Shown: positions 9,238 through 18,088, counted from the stretch's first letter. The stretch is 64,000 nt of DNA from Hyphomicrobiales bacterium (GCA_027489535.1 JAIXZO010000019.1:45272-109271); one strand, 5' to 3'. Translations and numbers: made by a program. Notes: generated by a model from the sequence alone, not told the origin.

Positions 9238-9615
9238 TTACGCGTTCGCGGGGCCGGCGAAGGTGCGGACGGTTTCGAGGAATTTCGCGACCGAGATGGG
9301 CTTGGAGAGATAGGCCTCGCAGCCGCGCGCCCGGATGCGCTCCTCGTCGCCCTTCATGGCGAAGGCGGTGACGGCGACGATGGGGATCGGACGCAGATCG
9401 GGATCGGCCTTCAGCCACTGCATGATGTCCTCGCCCGAGATTTCGGGCAGCTGGATGTCCATCAGGATGAGGTCGGGGCGATGGCGGCGCGCGAGATCCA
9501 TCGCGTCGTGGCCGTTGGCGGTCTTGAGCGTCACGTAGCCGTGCGCTTCGAGCAGATCGTTGAAGAGCTTCATGTTGAGCTCGTTGTCTTCCACGATCAG
9601 AACGGTCTTGGCCAT
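9238..9615 (-). CDS. divK: Single-domain response regulator DivK
   Basis: A 125-residue stand-alone receiver domain that, in the DivJ/PleC/DivL network, controls CtrA activity and cell division. Acidic residues E9 and D10, phosphoacceptor D53, T83 and K105 are all present. Stretches such as [27 protein letters not shown] and [15 protein letters not shown] match the known DivK sequence almost exactly, which separates it from CpdR and generic CheY proteins. It is read divergently from the DUF3572 gene. A perfect palindrome CGAGCGGTTGTCCGCTCG at 9633-9650 lies just upstream of its start. Confidence 0.95.
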   Translation of the reverse strand: MAKTVLIVEDNELNMKLFNDLLEAHGYVTLKTANGHDAMDLARRHRPDLILMDIQLPEISGEDIMQWLKADPDLRPIPIVAVTAFAMKGDEERIRARGCEAYLSKPISVAKFLETVRTFAGPANA

Positions 9616-9632
9616 GACGTCCCCTGCGCCTC

Positions 9633-9650
9633 CGAGCGGTTGTCCGCTCG
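9633..9650. promoter_or_regulatory. Perfect palindrome in the divK / DUF3572 intergenic region
   Basis: CGAGCGG and CCGCTCG are separated by TTGT. It lies 18 bases before the divK start codon on the minus strand and 64 bases before the DUF3572 start on the plus strand. It could be an operator or a hairpin in the divK leader. It is not a CtrA-type TTAA-N7-TTAA site. Confidence 0.4.
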
Positions 9651-9713
9651 CTCGCGTGCGGTGAAGGTCTTATAAAACCGAGACGTTGAAGAAACACAAA
9701 TCCGGAGAGCGCG

Positions 9714-10010
9714 ATGGCCCGCCCGCAAGACCGCGAAGCCGCAGAAGAACTGGGGATCCGGGCGCTCGGATTTTTGGCGGGGGACCCGGAGCGCCTCGGC
9801 CGATTCTTCGAATTGACGGGGCTTTCGCCCGCCGACATCCGCGCCGCCGCGGCCGATCCCGCTTTTTGGTTGGCGGTGCTGGAACATCTCGCCTCCGACG
9901 AAAGCCTGATGCTGGCCTTCGCCGCGCATGAAGGGCTCGACCCCGCATCGGTGGAACGGGCGCGGCTGCGGCTGACGCCGCATGTGAACGAGGGTTTGCG
10001 CGAGGGCTGA
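9714..10010 (+). CDS. DUF3572 family protein
   Basis: A small acidic, mostly helical 98-residue protein, with [31 protein letters not shown] at its start; the segment from [12 protein letters not shown] through the glycine-leucine turn is typical of DUF3572. No function is known. In Hyphomicrobiales it is regularly found between divK and dinB, as here. It ends 19 bases before the dinB start, so both are probably on one transcript. Confidence 0.85.
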   Translation: MARPQDREAAEELGIRALGFLAGDPERLGRFFELTGLSPADIRAAAADPAFWLAVLEHLASDESLMLAFAAHEGLDPASVERARLRLTPHVNEGLREG

Positions 10011-10029
10011 GGCGGTAGGGGCCGAGGCG

Positions 10030-11304
10030 ATGGCGTCGCTGTGCCGCGACTGCTGCGGGGAAGGACCGGACGATGCGGCGCGCTGCATGCATTGCCGCTC
10101 GCCGCGCGTGCTGCGCCACCCGGAATTGGCGTCGCTCGCGGTCGCGCATGTCGATTGCGACGCGTTCTATGCCTCGGTGGAAAAGCGCGACGATCCGAGC
10201 CTCGCGGACAGACCGGTGATCGTGGGCGGGGGCAAGCGCGGGGTGGTGGCGACCTGCTGCTACGTGGCGCGGACCTTCGGCGTGCGCTCGGCCATGCCGA
10301 TGTTCAAGGCGCTGGACCTGTGCCCCGACGCGGTGGTGGTGCGGCCGAACATGGAAAAATACGTCCGCGTCGGCCGCGAGATCCGCGCGATGATGGGCGA
10401 CCTGACGCCGCTGGTGGAACCGGTCTCCATCGACGAGGCCTATCTCGACCTGACCGGCACGGAACGCGCCCACGGCGCGCCAGCGGCCGTCGTGCTGGCC
10501 CGCTTCGCGCGGCGGGTGGAGACGGAGATCGGCGTTTCGGTGTCGGTGGGGCTGTCGTGGAACCGGTTTCTCGCCAAGGTCGCCTCCGAGATCGACAAGC
10601 CGCGCGGCTTCGCCGTGATCGGGCGGGCGGAGGCGCAGACCTATCTGGCGACGAAGCCCGTCGGGATCATCCCGGGCGTGGGGCCGGTGACGCGGGAGCG
10701 GCTCGCCAAGGACGGCATCCGCACCGTGGGCGACCTCCAGCGGCTCGACATCGCCGCCCTCGCCCGCCGCTACGGCGAGGACGGGCTGCGGCTGTCGCGC
10801 CTGTCTCGCGGCGAGGACGTGCGGGCGATCACGTCCGACCGGGAGACCAAGAGCGTTTCGGCCGAGACGACGTTCGATGTCGACGTGTCGGACCCGGAGG
10901 TACTGTCGGCGAATGTGCTGGCGCTGGCGGAGAAGGTGGCGGTTCGGCTGCGGCGGGCCGATCTGGCGGGCCGCTCCGTCACGCTCAAGCTGAAGACGGC
11001 GGATTTCAAGACGCGGACGCGGGCGCGTTCGGGCTTGGCGCCGACCCAGCTCGCCGCACGCATCCACGCCGCCGCCCGCGACCTGCTGCGCAAGGAGGCG
11101 GACGGCGTGACGCGGTTCCGGCTGATCGGGGTCGGCGTGTCCGACCTCGGACCGGGGATCGACGCCGACCGCGGCGATCTCGCGGACGGGGACGCGACGC
11201 GCATCGCGGGGGTGGAGAAGGCGCTCGACGGACTGCGCGCGAAGTTCGGCGCCGCCGCCGTGCAGCGCGGCTCGGTGTTCGACGTGATGAACCGGAAGAA
11301 GTAG
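10030..11304 (+). CDS. dinB: DNA polymerase IV with N-terminal zinc-finger extension
   Basis: A 424-residue Y-family translesion polymerase. The active site carboxylates are in [14 protein letters not shown] (D42, D44) and SIDEAYLD (D135, E136). A helix-hairpin-helix region, [14 protein letters not shown], and a C-terminal little-finger domain follow. The first 22 residues add four cysteines, C5-x2-C8 and C19-x2-C22, a probable zinc ribbon common in alphaproteobacterial DinB but absent from the E. coli enzyme. No GTTC-N7-GTTC LexA box was seen upstream. Confidence 0.95.
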   Translation: MASLCRDCCGEGPDDAARCMHCRSPRVLRHPELASLAVAHVDCDAFYASVEKRDDPSLADRPVIVGGGKRGVVATCCYVARTFGVRSAMPMFKALDLCPDAVVVRPNMEKYVRVGREIRAMMGDLTPLVEPVSIDEAYLDLTGTERAHGAPAAVVLARFARRVETEIGVSVSVGLSWNRFLAKVASEIDKPRGFAVIGRAEAQTYLATKPVGIIPGVGPVTRERLAKDGIRTVGDLQRLDIAALARRYGEDGLRLSRLSRGEDVRAITSDRETKSVSAETTFDVDVSDPEVLSANVLALAEKVAVRLRRADLAGRSVTLKLKTADFKTRTRARSGLAPTQLAARIHAAARDLLRKEADGVTRFRLIGVGVSDLGPGIDADRGDLADGDATRIAGVEKALDGLRAKFGAAAVQRGSVFDVMNRKK

Positions 11305-11332
11305 GCGGCCGGAAATCGGGGGAGCCCCCTTC

Positions 11333-11455
11333 CGTCATTGCGAGGAGCGCAGCGACGCGGCAATCCAGGGGTGCGCCTCGGGGGCGGAGAGCGGCGGGCT
11401 GCGTTGGTTCAAGGCCGCCGTCAGCTGGATTGCTTCGCTTGCGCTCGCAATGACG
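11333..11455. repeat. Palindromic intergenic repeat, type B (copy 2)
   Basis: Starts CGTCATTGCGAGGAGCG and ends GCGCTCGCAATGACG, with inner arms CGGCAATCCAGG and AGCTGGATTGC as in copy 1. It fills most of the space between the converging dinB and eipB genes and may act as a bidirectional transcript end. Confidence 0.85.
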
Positions 11456-11476
11456 GTTGGCGGCGAGGCCTCCCCC

Positions 11477-12292
11477 TTACTTGTCGCAGGCGGCGGGTTT
11501 GAGCATTTCGAGTTGCTTCAGCTCGCCCTTCAGCGCGAAGTCGCCGTAGTCGAGGGTGAGCTTGCGGGCGACGCCGTTGTCGAACATTTCGAAGGCGACG
11601 GTGTGGGTCGGGGATTGGTCGCGCGAGTCGGCTTCGTAGAAGCTGAGGGAAACGGGCCAGCGGGGCATCTTGCCGAGGCCGGCCTTGCGAGACGGCTCGT
11701 CGAGGGCCTCTTCGCCGCTCTTGGAGCGGCCGCCGATGACGGCGATCACGTCGAAGAGCTTGTCGGGCTCGTCCGAGCCGTCGAAGAGCTTCGCTTCCAA
11801 ACGCGGCGCACCGCTGCGCGCGGCTTCGATCACCATCTTGAGATGCTTGGCGGGGAACACGGCTTCCGCGAGACGGTGCGTCTCCCTTTTCGGGGCCGTG
11901 GTTTCGACGGTGGTGGCGCCCTTGCGGGTTTCGGCGCGGCCCTGCACCACGTCCGGCGACTCGGCGCCCTTGCGGCTGTCCTTGGAGAAGCGGAGCGTAT
12001 CGCCCTCGGCCGACTCGTAGGTGGTGGCGCGGTGATCGAGGCGCAGCACGCCCGCACCGCCGTCGATGTCGAGCACCTGCCGCACCGATTGTGCATAGCC
12101 GTCGCAGGCGGAACCGGTGATTTCGATGACGATGCGGCCGGTGGCGGATTCGAGCGCGTTGGCCCCTGAACTGCTCGATAGAGCGAGATCGTAGACGGCG
12201 CGATGCGGCGCCAGCACGGGAGCCGCGGCCGAGGCCGTTCCGGCACCGAGCAAAAGGCTCAGGGCCGTCATCGTCGGGATCATCGTCCGCAT
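11477..12292 (-). CDS. eipB: Cell envelope integrity protein EipB (DUF1849)
   Basis: A 271-residue periplasmic protein. Residues 1-22 form a signal peptide ending in ASA. The mature part begins APHRAVYDL, a hallmark of EipB, and contains a cysteine in GSACDGY (C63) and one at the very C-terminus (C269). In Brucella EipB these two positions form the conserved disulfide that closes its spiral beta-sheet, and the protein is needed for envelope integrity. FDGSDEPDKLFDV is another family block. The gene stands alone on the minus strand. Confidence 0.9.
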   Translation of the reverse strand: MRTMIPTMTALSLLLGAGTASAAAPVLAPHRAVYDLALSSSSGANALESATGRIVIEITGSACDGYAQSVRQVLDIDGGAGVLRLDHRATTYESAEGDTLRFSKDSRKGAESPDVVQGRAETRKGATTVETTAPKRETHRLAEAVFPAKHLKMVIEAARSGAPRLEAKLFDGSDEPDKLFDVIAVIGGRSKSGEEALDEPSRKAGLGKMPRWPVSLSFYEADSRDQSPTHTVAFEMFDNGVARKLTLDYGDFALKGELKQLEMLKPAACDK

Positions 12293-12380
12293 GGCTTGTC
12301 TCCGTCATGTGCGAGAGGAGAAGATAGGCGTTCGGACGCGCCGCGCCAATGCGGCGATCCCCTTAGCGCGAGGAAACGAC

Positions 12381-12848
12381 ATGAGCATCGAGGAACGGCT
12401 GCGGTCGAACGGAATCGAACTTCCCCATCCGGCCGCGCCGATCGCCAATTACGTCCCCTGCGTCCGATCAGGGTCGCTGCTCGTCGTTTCGGGGCAGCTG
12501 TGCCTCGGGCCGGACGGCAAATTGGCCCCGGCGCATACGGGCAAGCTCGGCGTTTCGGTCAGCCTGGCGGACGGGCAGGCGGCCGCGCGGCTTTGCGCGG
12601 TGAACGTGCTGGCGCAGGTGCGCGCGCTGCTCGGCTCGCTCGAACCGATCAAGCGCTGCATCCGGCTCGGCGGCTTCATCAATTCGACGGCGGATTACGG
12701 ATCTTTGCCGCAGGTGATGAACGGAGCGTCCGACTTGATGGTTCTCGTGCTGGGCGACCCCGGACGGCATGCGCGCACCACCATCGGCGTGGCGCAATTG
12801 CCGCTCGATGCGGCCGTCGAGGTGGAAGCGATGTTCGAGGTGGGATGA
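12381..12848 (+). CDS. RidA/YjgF/YER057c/UK114 family protein
   Basis: 155 residues from the ATG at 12381, which follows the ribosome-binding sequence GAGGAAA; a longer frame reaching 12291 lacks one. The segment VRSGSLLVVSGQLCLGPDG and the C-terminal RTTIGVAQLPLDAAVEVE are typical of RidA-like proteins. It belongs to the longer ~150-residue subgroup and lacks the canonical arginine of true RidA deaminases in the usual context, so enamine deaminase activity is not assured. Its stop overlaps the GDPD start as ATGA. Confidence 0.85.
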   Translation: MSIEERLRSNGIELPHPAAPIANYVPCVRSGSLLVVSGQLCLGPDGKLAPAHTGKLGVSVSLADGQAAARLCAVNVLAQVRALLGSLEPIKRCIRLGGFINSTADYGSLPQVMNGASDLMVLVLGDPGRHARTTIGVAQLPLDAAVEVEAMFEVG

Positions 12849-13594
12849 TGGCGGATGTGGGTTGGCTGGTCGATCGCCCGATCGCGCATCGCGGTCTGCA
12901 TGACCGCGCGCGCGGCCATGTGGAGAACTCGCTATCGGCGGCCGAATGCGCCGTGGTGAACGGGTTCGCCGTCGAGTGCGACGTACGATTGACCGCCGAC
13001 GGCGAAGCCGTCGTGTTCCACGACGAGGATATGGAACGGCTGACCGGGCATACGGGCCGCGTGGCGGATCGTCGCGCGGCAGAGCTTGCGGCGACGGCTT
13101 TGAGCGATTCGACCGACCGCATTCCGCTGCTCTCGGACCTGCTCGCGACCGTGGCGGGACGGGTGCCGCTGGTGGTCGAGATCAAGAGCCGCTTCGACGG
13201 CGACCTGCGGCTCGCGCGCCGCACGGCGGAGGTGATCCGCAGCTATGCGGGGCCGGTCGCGCTGAAATCCTTCGACCCCGCGGTGGTGGCGGTGCTGCGC
13301 GAAATCGCGCCGGAGCGCCCGCGCGGCGTGGTGGGACAAGCGGTTTTCGAAGGCGATTGGTGTGCGGCGCTCTCGCCCGAGCGCAAGCATGCGATGGCCA
13401 ATCTGCTGCACTACACGGAGACCTTGCCGGACTTCCTCTCTTGGAACGTCGGGGCGTTGGAGACCGCCGTGCCCTATCTCGGACGCCACGCCATCGGAAT
13501 GCCGGTGATCACGTGGACGGTGCGCAGCGACGAGGATCGACGGCGCGCGCGGGCCCATGCGGACCAGATGGTGTTCGAAGGCTTCATGCCCTGA
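12845..13594 (+). CDS. Glycerophosphodiester phosphodiesterase family protein
   Basis: 249 residues, translationally coupled to the RidA gene by ATGA (a second ATG follows immediately). Catalytic and metal ligands of the GDPD fold are visible: H15-R16 in AHRGLHD, E44 and D46 in VECDVRLT, and H59 in VFHDEDMERLTG. Later VEIKSRF and TWTVRSDED complete the TIM-barrel motifs. No signal peptide is apparent, so it is probably cytosolic. It would hydrolyse glycerophosphodiesters to sn-glycerol 3-phosphate and an alcohol. Confidence 0.9.
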   Translation: MMADVGWLVDRPIAHRGLHDRARGHVENSLSAAECAVVNGFAVECDVRLTADGEAVVFHDEDMERLTGHTGRVADRRAAELAATALSDSTDRIPLLSDLLATVAGRVPLVVEIKSRFDGDLRLARRTAEVIRSYAGPVALKSFDPAVVAVLREIAPERPRGVVGQAVFEGDWCAALSPERKHAMANLLHYTETLPDFLSWNVGALETAVPYLGRHAIGMPVITWTVRSDEDRRRARAHADQMVFEGFMP

Positions 13595-13634
13595 ACGGGT
13601 TGCCCTCGCGGCTTCGTCCGCTACCCTCACGGGC

Positions 13635-14831
13635 ATGACGATGGAAGCGGCGACGAGTGCATTGCGGGCGGAGGTCGAAACCGGCCTTTCGACGATTCCG
13701 GCTGCGGAATGGGACGCCTGCGCGGGAGCGCCCGAGGGCGGCACCCCGCCGAACCCGTTCGTCTCCCATGCCTTTCTCTCCGCGCTGGAAGATTCGGGAT
13801 GCGTCGGCGGACGCAGCGGCTGGACGCCCGCACATCTGCTGGTGCGCGACGCGGAGGGACGCCTGACGGGCGCGACGCCGAGCTACCTCAAATCCCACTC
13901 GCAGGGCGAGTACGTGTTCGATCACGGCTGGGCCGAAGCCTATATGCAGGCGGGGGGCGCGTATTACCCGAAGATACAGGTCTCGGTGCCGTTCACGCCC
14001 GCGACCGGGCCGCGCCTGCTGGTACGCGACGGCCCTCACGCCGAACAGACGCGCGGGCTGCTGGCGCAGGGTTTGAAGACGTTTTGCGGACAGGTGAAGG
14101 CCTCGTCGGTTCACCTCACCTTTCTGCCCGAGGACGAGTGGCGCTATCTCGGCGAACGCGGATATCTGCAGCGCACGGACCATCAGTTCCACTGGTTCAA
14201 CGACGGCTATCGCAGCTATGACGACTTTCTCGCGGCGCTCGCCTCGCGCAAGCGCAAGACGCTGAAGCGCGAGCGGCGCGAAGCGGTGCAGAACGACATC
14301 GAGATCGTAAGGCTGACGGGTTCGTCAATAACCGAAGACGATTGGGACGCGTTCTTCACGTTTTACGTCGACACGGGATCGCGCAAATGGGGGCGGCCCT
14401 ATTTGACGCGCGCGTTCTTCTCCATGGTCGGCGAGCGCATGGCCGACCGCATTTTGCTGGTGATCGCCAAGCGTGGCGGACGCCCCATCGCCGGCGCGAT
14501 CAACTTCATCGGCGACGATGCGCTGTACGGGCGGAATTGGGGCTGCATCGAGGACCACCCGTTCCTGCATTTCGAGGTCTGCTACCATCAGGCCATCGAC
14601 TTCGCGATCGAACGCGGCTTGGCCCGCGTGGAGGCCGGCGCGCAAGGCGAGCACAAGCTGGCGCGCGGCTATCGCCCGGTGGAGACGCGTTCGGCCCACT
14701 GGATCGCCGATCCGGGGCTGCGCCGTGCGGTGGCGGAATATCTCGAGCGTGAACGGCGCTATGTGGACGCCGTTCACGGAGAGCTGGAAGACGCCACGCC
14801 GTTCCGCAAAGGGCCGGTCGAGGAGGAGTGA
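13635..14831 (+). CDS. GNAT / peptidogalycan biosynthesis family protein (COG3146, DUF482)
   Basis: 398 residues from the ATG at 13635. The family signature is visible in NPFVSHAFLSALEDSG, YLKSHSQGEYVFDHGWA, KRKTLKRERREA and RVEAGAQGEHKLARGY. The C-terminal half has the GNAT-like fold seen in FemAB and related aminoacyl/acyl transferases. The family is widespread in Proteobacteria; the reaction is unproven, despite the common name. It starts 40 bases after the GDPD gene, so RidA, GDPD and this gene appear to form one unit. Confidence 0.85.
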   Translation: MTMEAATSALRAEVETGLSTIPAAEWDACAGAPEGGTPPNPFVSHAFLSALEDSGCVGGRSGWTPAHLLVRDAEGRLTGATPSYLKSHSQGEYVFDHGWAEAYMQAGGAYYPKIQVSVPFTPATGPRLLVRDGPHAEQTRGLLAQGLKTFCGQVKASSVHLTFLPEDEWRYLGERGYLQRTDHQFHWFNDGYRSYDDFLAALASRKRKTLKRERREAVQNDIEIVRLTGSSITEDDWDAFFTFYVDTGSRKWGRPYLTRAFFSMVGERMADRILLVIAKRGGRPIAGAINFIGDDALYGRNWGCIEDHPFLHFEVCYHQAIDFAIERGLARVEAGAQGEHKLARGYRPVETRSAHWIADPGLRRAVAEYLERERRYVDAVHGELEDATPFRKGPVEEE

Positions 14832-14848
14832 GCCGGCGGCCCCTCTCC

Positions 14849-14965
14849 CGTCATTGCGAGGAGCGCAGCGACGCGGCAACCCATGGTGCGCCGACGTAGC
14901 AGGGCGGCGAGCGAGCGGTACGCGGCGGGCGCAGGCCGGATTGCTTCGCATCGCTCGCAATGACG
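14849..14965. repeat. Palindromic intergenic repeat, type B (copy 3)
   Basis: Starts CGTCATTGCGAGGAGCG and ends ATCGCTCGCAATGACG. The inner arm reads CGGCAACCCATGG rather than CGGCAATCCAGGG, so this copy is the most diverged. A type A copy follows after 15 bases. Confidence 0.82.
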
Positions 14966-14980
14966 GGTTCGACCCGTCGT

Positions 14981-15068
14981 GTCATCCCGGGCCGCGCAGC
15001 GGAACCGGGGCCCAGGCTTGCGGATGTCGTGGAACAAGGCTGGGTCCCGGCGCTTCGGCCGGGATGAC
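14981..15068. repeat. Palindromic intergenic repeat, type A (copy 3)
   Basis: Starts GTCATCCCGGG and ends GGCCGGGATGAC, with the inner GGCTGGGTCCCGG arm. Together with the type B copy it occupies most of the 381-base gap between the DUF482 and HIT genes. The rest of the gap (15069-15212) shows nothing recognisable. Confidence 0.85.
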
Positions 15069-15212
15069 ACCGCGGTGGAATGATATCCTCTTACGGAGCT
15101 CCCTGCCGTCCACGCACGTCCCGCCGCCCGCTGCCGACTGCCGACTGCGCCCTCTTCTTCCGCCGGCGGGAATCCGGTACTTCGGAGGTCGCGCTTTCGC
15201 CGGAGGCCTTCG

Positions 15213-15632
15213 ATGTCGAGCTACGATCCGAACAACATCTTCGCCAAGATCCTGCGCGGCGAGTTGCCGTGCACCAAGGTTTACGAGGACGAGGACGCCC
15301 TCGCCTTCATGGACATCATGCCGCGCGCGGACGGGCATGTGCTGGTGATCCCGAAAACGCCGGCGCGCAACATCCTCGACATCGCGCCCGCCGAACTCTC
15401 CAAGCTGATGGTGGCGGTGCAGAAGGTCGCGAAGGCGGTGAAGGCCGGGACGGGCGCCGAGGGGCTGACGATCCAGCAGTTCTCCGAGACGGCGGGCGGG
15501 CAGATCGTGTTCCACATCCATTTCCATGTCCTCCCGCGCTGGGAGGGCGTGGCGCTGCGCCCGCATACCGGGGCGATGGAAAAGCCCGACGTGCTGGAGG
15601 CGCATGCCGCCAAGATCCGCGCGGCGTTTTGA
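15213..15632 (+). CDS. HIT family nucleotide-binding hydrolase
   Basis: A 139-residue single-domain HIT protein. The histidine triad HIHFHVLP is at residues 101-108 (H101, H103, H105). The N-terminal block NIFAKILRGELPCTKVYED is typical of the HINT branch, whose members hydrolyse purine nucleoside phosphoramidates and related AMP conjugates. There is a strong ATG at 15213. The BenE gene begins two bases after the stop if its GTG start is right. Confidence 0.93.
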   Translation: MSSYDPNNIFAKILRGELPCTKVYEDEDALAFMDIMPRADGHVLVIPKTPARNILDIAPAELSKLMVAVQKVAKAVKAGTGAEGLTIQQFSETAGGQIVFHIHFHVLPRWEGVALRPHTGAMEKPDVLEAHAAKIRAAF

Positions 15633-15633
15633 G

Positions 15634-16830
15634 GTGACCGTCGCGGCGGAGCGGACAGGCGCGGCGGGCGCGTCTTGGCAGGCGGCGGGCGCGGGGCTCG
15701 TGGCGGCCGTGGTCGGTTTCGCGAGCTCCTTCGCCGTGGTGCTGAACGGATTAACCAGCGTCGGAGCTTCGCCCGCTCAGGCCGCGTCCGGATTGATGGC
15801 CGCATCGATCGCGATGGGGCTTTGCGCGATCGTGCTGAGCCTGAAGCTGCGGCTGCCGATCGCCATCGCCTGGTCGACGCCCGGGGCGGCGCTGCTGGCG
15901 AGCACGGCGGTGGAGGGCGGATTTCCCGCCGCGGTGGGAGCCTTCATCACCGCAGGCGTGCTGGTAGTGCTGGCGGGACTGTGGAAGCCCCTGGGCCGCG
16001 CGGTGGCTGCGATCCCCGCGCCGCTGGCCAATGCGATGCTGGCGGGCGTGCTGCTCGGCCTCTGCCTCGCGCCGGTGAAGGCGGTGGCGCAGGATCCCCT
16101 GCCCGCTTTGGCGATCATCGGGGTGTGGGCCGTGGTCGGCCGCATCAAAAAGATTTTCGCGGTGCCGGCGGCGGCGCTCGCGACGGTGGCCATCCTCGTC
16201 GCCACGTCGGGCGGCGGATCGCTTTCGGCCGAGAGCTTGCTCCCGCAACCGGTGTTCGTCGTGCCCGTCTTCTCGTTTGCGGCGACGGTGGGGGTGGCGG
16301 TGCCGCTGTTCATCGTGACGATGGCCTCGCAAAACATCCCCGGCTATGCGGTGATGAACGCGCACGGCTACAAGCCGGATTTCAACGCGCTACTGCGCAG
16401 CACGGGATTGTTCAGCATCGCGGCCGCGCCGTTCGGCGGGCATGCGGTGAATTTGGCGGCGATCACCGCGGCGCTTTGCGCTTCGCCGGACGCGCATCCC
16501 GACCCCGCGCGGCGGTGGTGGGCCTCGACGGTGGCGGGCATCGCCTATGTCGCGTTCGGGCTCGCGGCGGGCGGCGCGGCGGCGTTCGTGGCTTCGACGA
16601 AGCCGATCTTGATCGAGGCGGTGGCCGGGCTTGCGCTGCTCGGCGCGCTCGGCGGGGCGCTGCAGGGCGCGACGGCGCAGTCGGAGACGCGCGAGCCGGC
16701 GGTGGTGACCTTCGTCGTCGCGGCTTCGGGGCTGACGCTGTTCGGCATCGGCGGGGCGTTTTGGGGGCTGACGGCCGGGGGCGCGATGATGGCGCTGGAC
16801 CGGGTGCGGCGTCAGCGGCCGATGAAGTAG
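15634..16830 (+). CDS. BenE family benzoate/H+ symporter-like transporter
   Basis: A 398-residue inner-membrane protein with about 11-12 hydrophobic segments. VVGFASSFAVVLNGLTSVGASPAQAASGL and the later block SQNIPGYAVMNAHGY followed by APFGGHAVNLAAITAA are typical of BenE. I chose the GTG at 15634, directly after the HIT stop; an ATG at 15604 overlapping the HIT gene is possible. No benzoate catabolic genes are nearby, so the real substrate may differ. Its 3' end overlaps the convergent azlD gene by 19 bases. Confidence 0.88.
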   Translation: MTVAAERTGAAGASWQAAGAGLVAAVVGFASSFAVVLNGLTSVGASPAQAASGLMAASIAMGLCAIVLSLKLRLPIAIAWSTPGAALLASTAVEGGFPAAVGAFITAGVLVVLAGLWKPLGRAVAAIPAPLANAMLAGVLLGLCLAPVKAVAQDPLPALAIIGVWAVVGRIKKIFAVPAAALATVAILVATSGGGSLSAESLLPQPVFVVPVFSFAATVGVAVPLFIVTMASQNIPGYAVMNAHGYKPDFNALLRSTGLFSIAAAPFGGHAVNLAAITAALCASPDAHPDPARRWWASTVAGIAYVAFGLAAGGAAAFVASTKPILIEAVAGLALLGALGGALQGATAQSETREPAVVTFVVAASGLTLFGIGGAFWGLTAGGAMMALDRVRRQRPMK

Positions 16831-17150
16831 GACGCCAGCAGCACCGCCTGCCCGGCGACGATGCCGGCGATCGCGCGGCGGCCGGAGAGGAAGAATGCGG
16901 CGAGCGCGGCCGCGATGCCGCCGAAGCGGCCATAGGCGGGCACGGTCGCCAGCGCGCCGGACGGATCGAACAGCAGCTTGGCGACGACGCCCGCGAGCAG
17001 CGTGGCGGCGACGAAGCGTACCCAATCGAAGACCGGCGAGGACTCGGCGATGCTGCGGCCCAGAACGACGCCGCCCATGCGCCAGATCAGGGTGGGCAAG
17101 ATGCCGGCAAACAGCAGCAGCAGCCAAGGCTCGAACGCGTCGGGGATCAT
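16812..17150 (-). CDS. azlD: AzlD domain protein (branched-chain amino acid export small subunit)
   Basis: 112 residues, starting MIPDAFEPWLLLLFAGILPT, with four hydrophobic segments. Length and topology match AzlD, the small partner of AzlC in branched-chain amino acid exporters such as YgaZH/BrnFE. The ATG at 17150 overlaps the azlC stop by four bases, so the two are translationally coupled. Its 3' end runs 19 bases into the convergent benE coding end. Confidence 0.85.
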   Translation of the reverse strand: MIPDAFEPWLLLLFAGILPTLIWRMGGVVLGRSIAESSPVFDWVRFVAATLLAGVVAKLLFDPSGALATVPAYGRFGGIAAALAAFFLSGRRAIAGIVAGQAVLLASYFIGR

Positions 17151-17875
17151 GCGGAGTTCCGGGCTCGATCGAGCATGAAGGCGGCGGTGCCGCCGATGAG
17201 GCCGACGGCGAGCAGGTCCAGTTCGGGGCCGATCAGGCGAGAAGCGAGCGGCTGGAGGAAGAACCCGGCCGCGATGGCGGCCACGTCCGCGACGCGGCGG
17301 ATGCCCGCCGCGATCGAGACGGTGAAGAACAGCGGCGACAGGAACAGCAGCGCCGCCGCCAGAGCCTGAGGGGCGCTGCCGGTCATCAGGTAGCCGACGC
17401 CGGTGGCGAAGCCGGAGAGCACGACGCAGGTGTGGCCGAAGCCGATATAATACGGCACCCGGTTGCTCGGATGCAGCGGCGGAAGGCGGCGCAGACCTTC
17501 CGACCAGATCGTGACTGTGACGAAATGCGAGAGATAGAGCAGCTCGCCGAGGCTTTGGCCGGGACGCCGGATCAGCGGCAGCATCGAAATCGTCATCGGC
17601 AGGAAGCGGACGGCGGACAGGCCGACGGCGAGCGCGATGCCGAGCGGCGAAAGGCCCGCCGCGATGCCGCCGAAAAAGATGATCTGCCCCGGCCCCGCCC
17701 AGATGAACAGGGTCGACGCCACCGCCACGCCGAGCGGATGGCCGACCGCATGCGCCAAGGGCCCGACACCGAGAAGCCCCGCGGCGACCATCGGGGCGGG
17801 CAAGGACAATGCGTCGCGCACGCCCTTCAAAACGGCGCGGAACGTGGTGAGCTGAGCGGGGGACACGCCGTGCAA
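17147..17875 (-). CDS. azlC: AzlC family permease (branched-chain amino acid export large subunit)
   Basis: A 242-residue membrane protein with seven or so hydrophobic helices. GVRDALSLPAPMVAAGLLGVGPLAHAVG near the N-terminus and the middle block LAVGLSAVRFLPMTISMLP are AzlC hallmarks. With the coupled azlD gene it should form an exporter for branched-chain or analogous amino acids. Export of leucine or its analogues would fit the leucine degradation genes in this window, but that link is inference. Confidence 0.88.
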   Translation of the reverse strand: MHGVSPAQLTTFRAVLKGVRDALSLPAPMVAAGLLGVGPLAHAVGHPLGVAVASTLFIWAGPGQIIFFGGIAAGLSPLGIALAVGLSAVRFLPMTISMLPLIRRPGQSLGELLYLSHFVTVTIWSEGLRRLPPLHPSNRVPYYIGFGHTCVVLSGFATGVGYLMTGSAPQALAAALLFLSPLFFTVSIAAGIRRVADVAAIAAGFFLQPLASRLIGPELDLLAVGLIGGTAAFMLDRARNSA

Positions 17876-18088
17876 GCGATGATGGTCCGACGTCCGAGTG
17901 AAGACCGGACCACCATACCGTCCGGCTTGCGCCCGACAACTGCCGGCAGCGTATGGGAGCCGCCCGCGACGCGACCGCAGGGACGGACACGGACGCTTAA
18001 CCCGATCCGTGGTTGAGTGATCTCCATTGCTTCAACTTCCGCGCGCTTCATTTTCGCCGCGCGGCCGCTTTTTTGATCGGTGCCGTTT

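Noticed and set aside
9970..10060. A LexA (SOS) box upstream of dinB
   Set aside because: No GTTC-N7-GTTC alphaproteobacterial site was seen in the region before DUF3572 or dinB.
2447..15068. Type A and B repeats as insertion sequences or MITEs
   Set aside because: No transposase, no clear target-site duplication, and the inverted arms run through most of each element, as in REP-like palindromes. I keep them as intergenic repeats.
15634..16830. A benzoate catabolic locus, from the BenE gene
   Set aside because: No dioxygenase, catechol or regulator gene lies nearby, and BenE-type transporters are often found alone.
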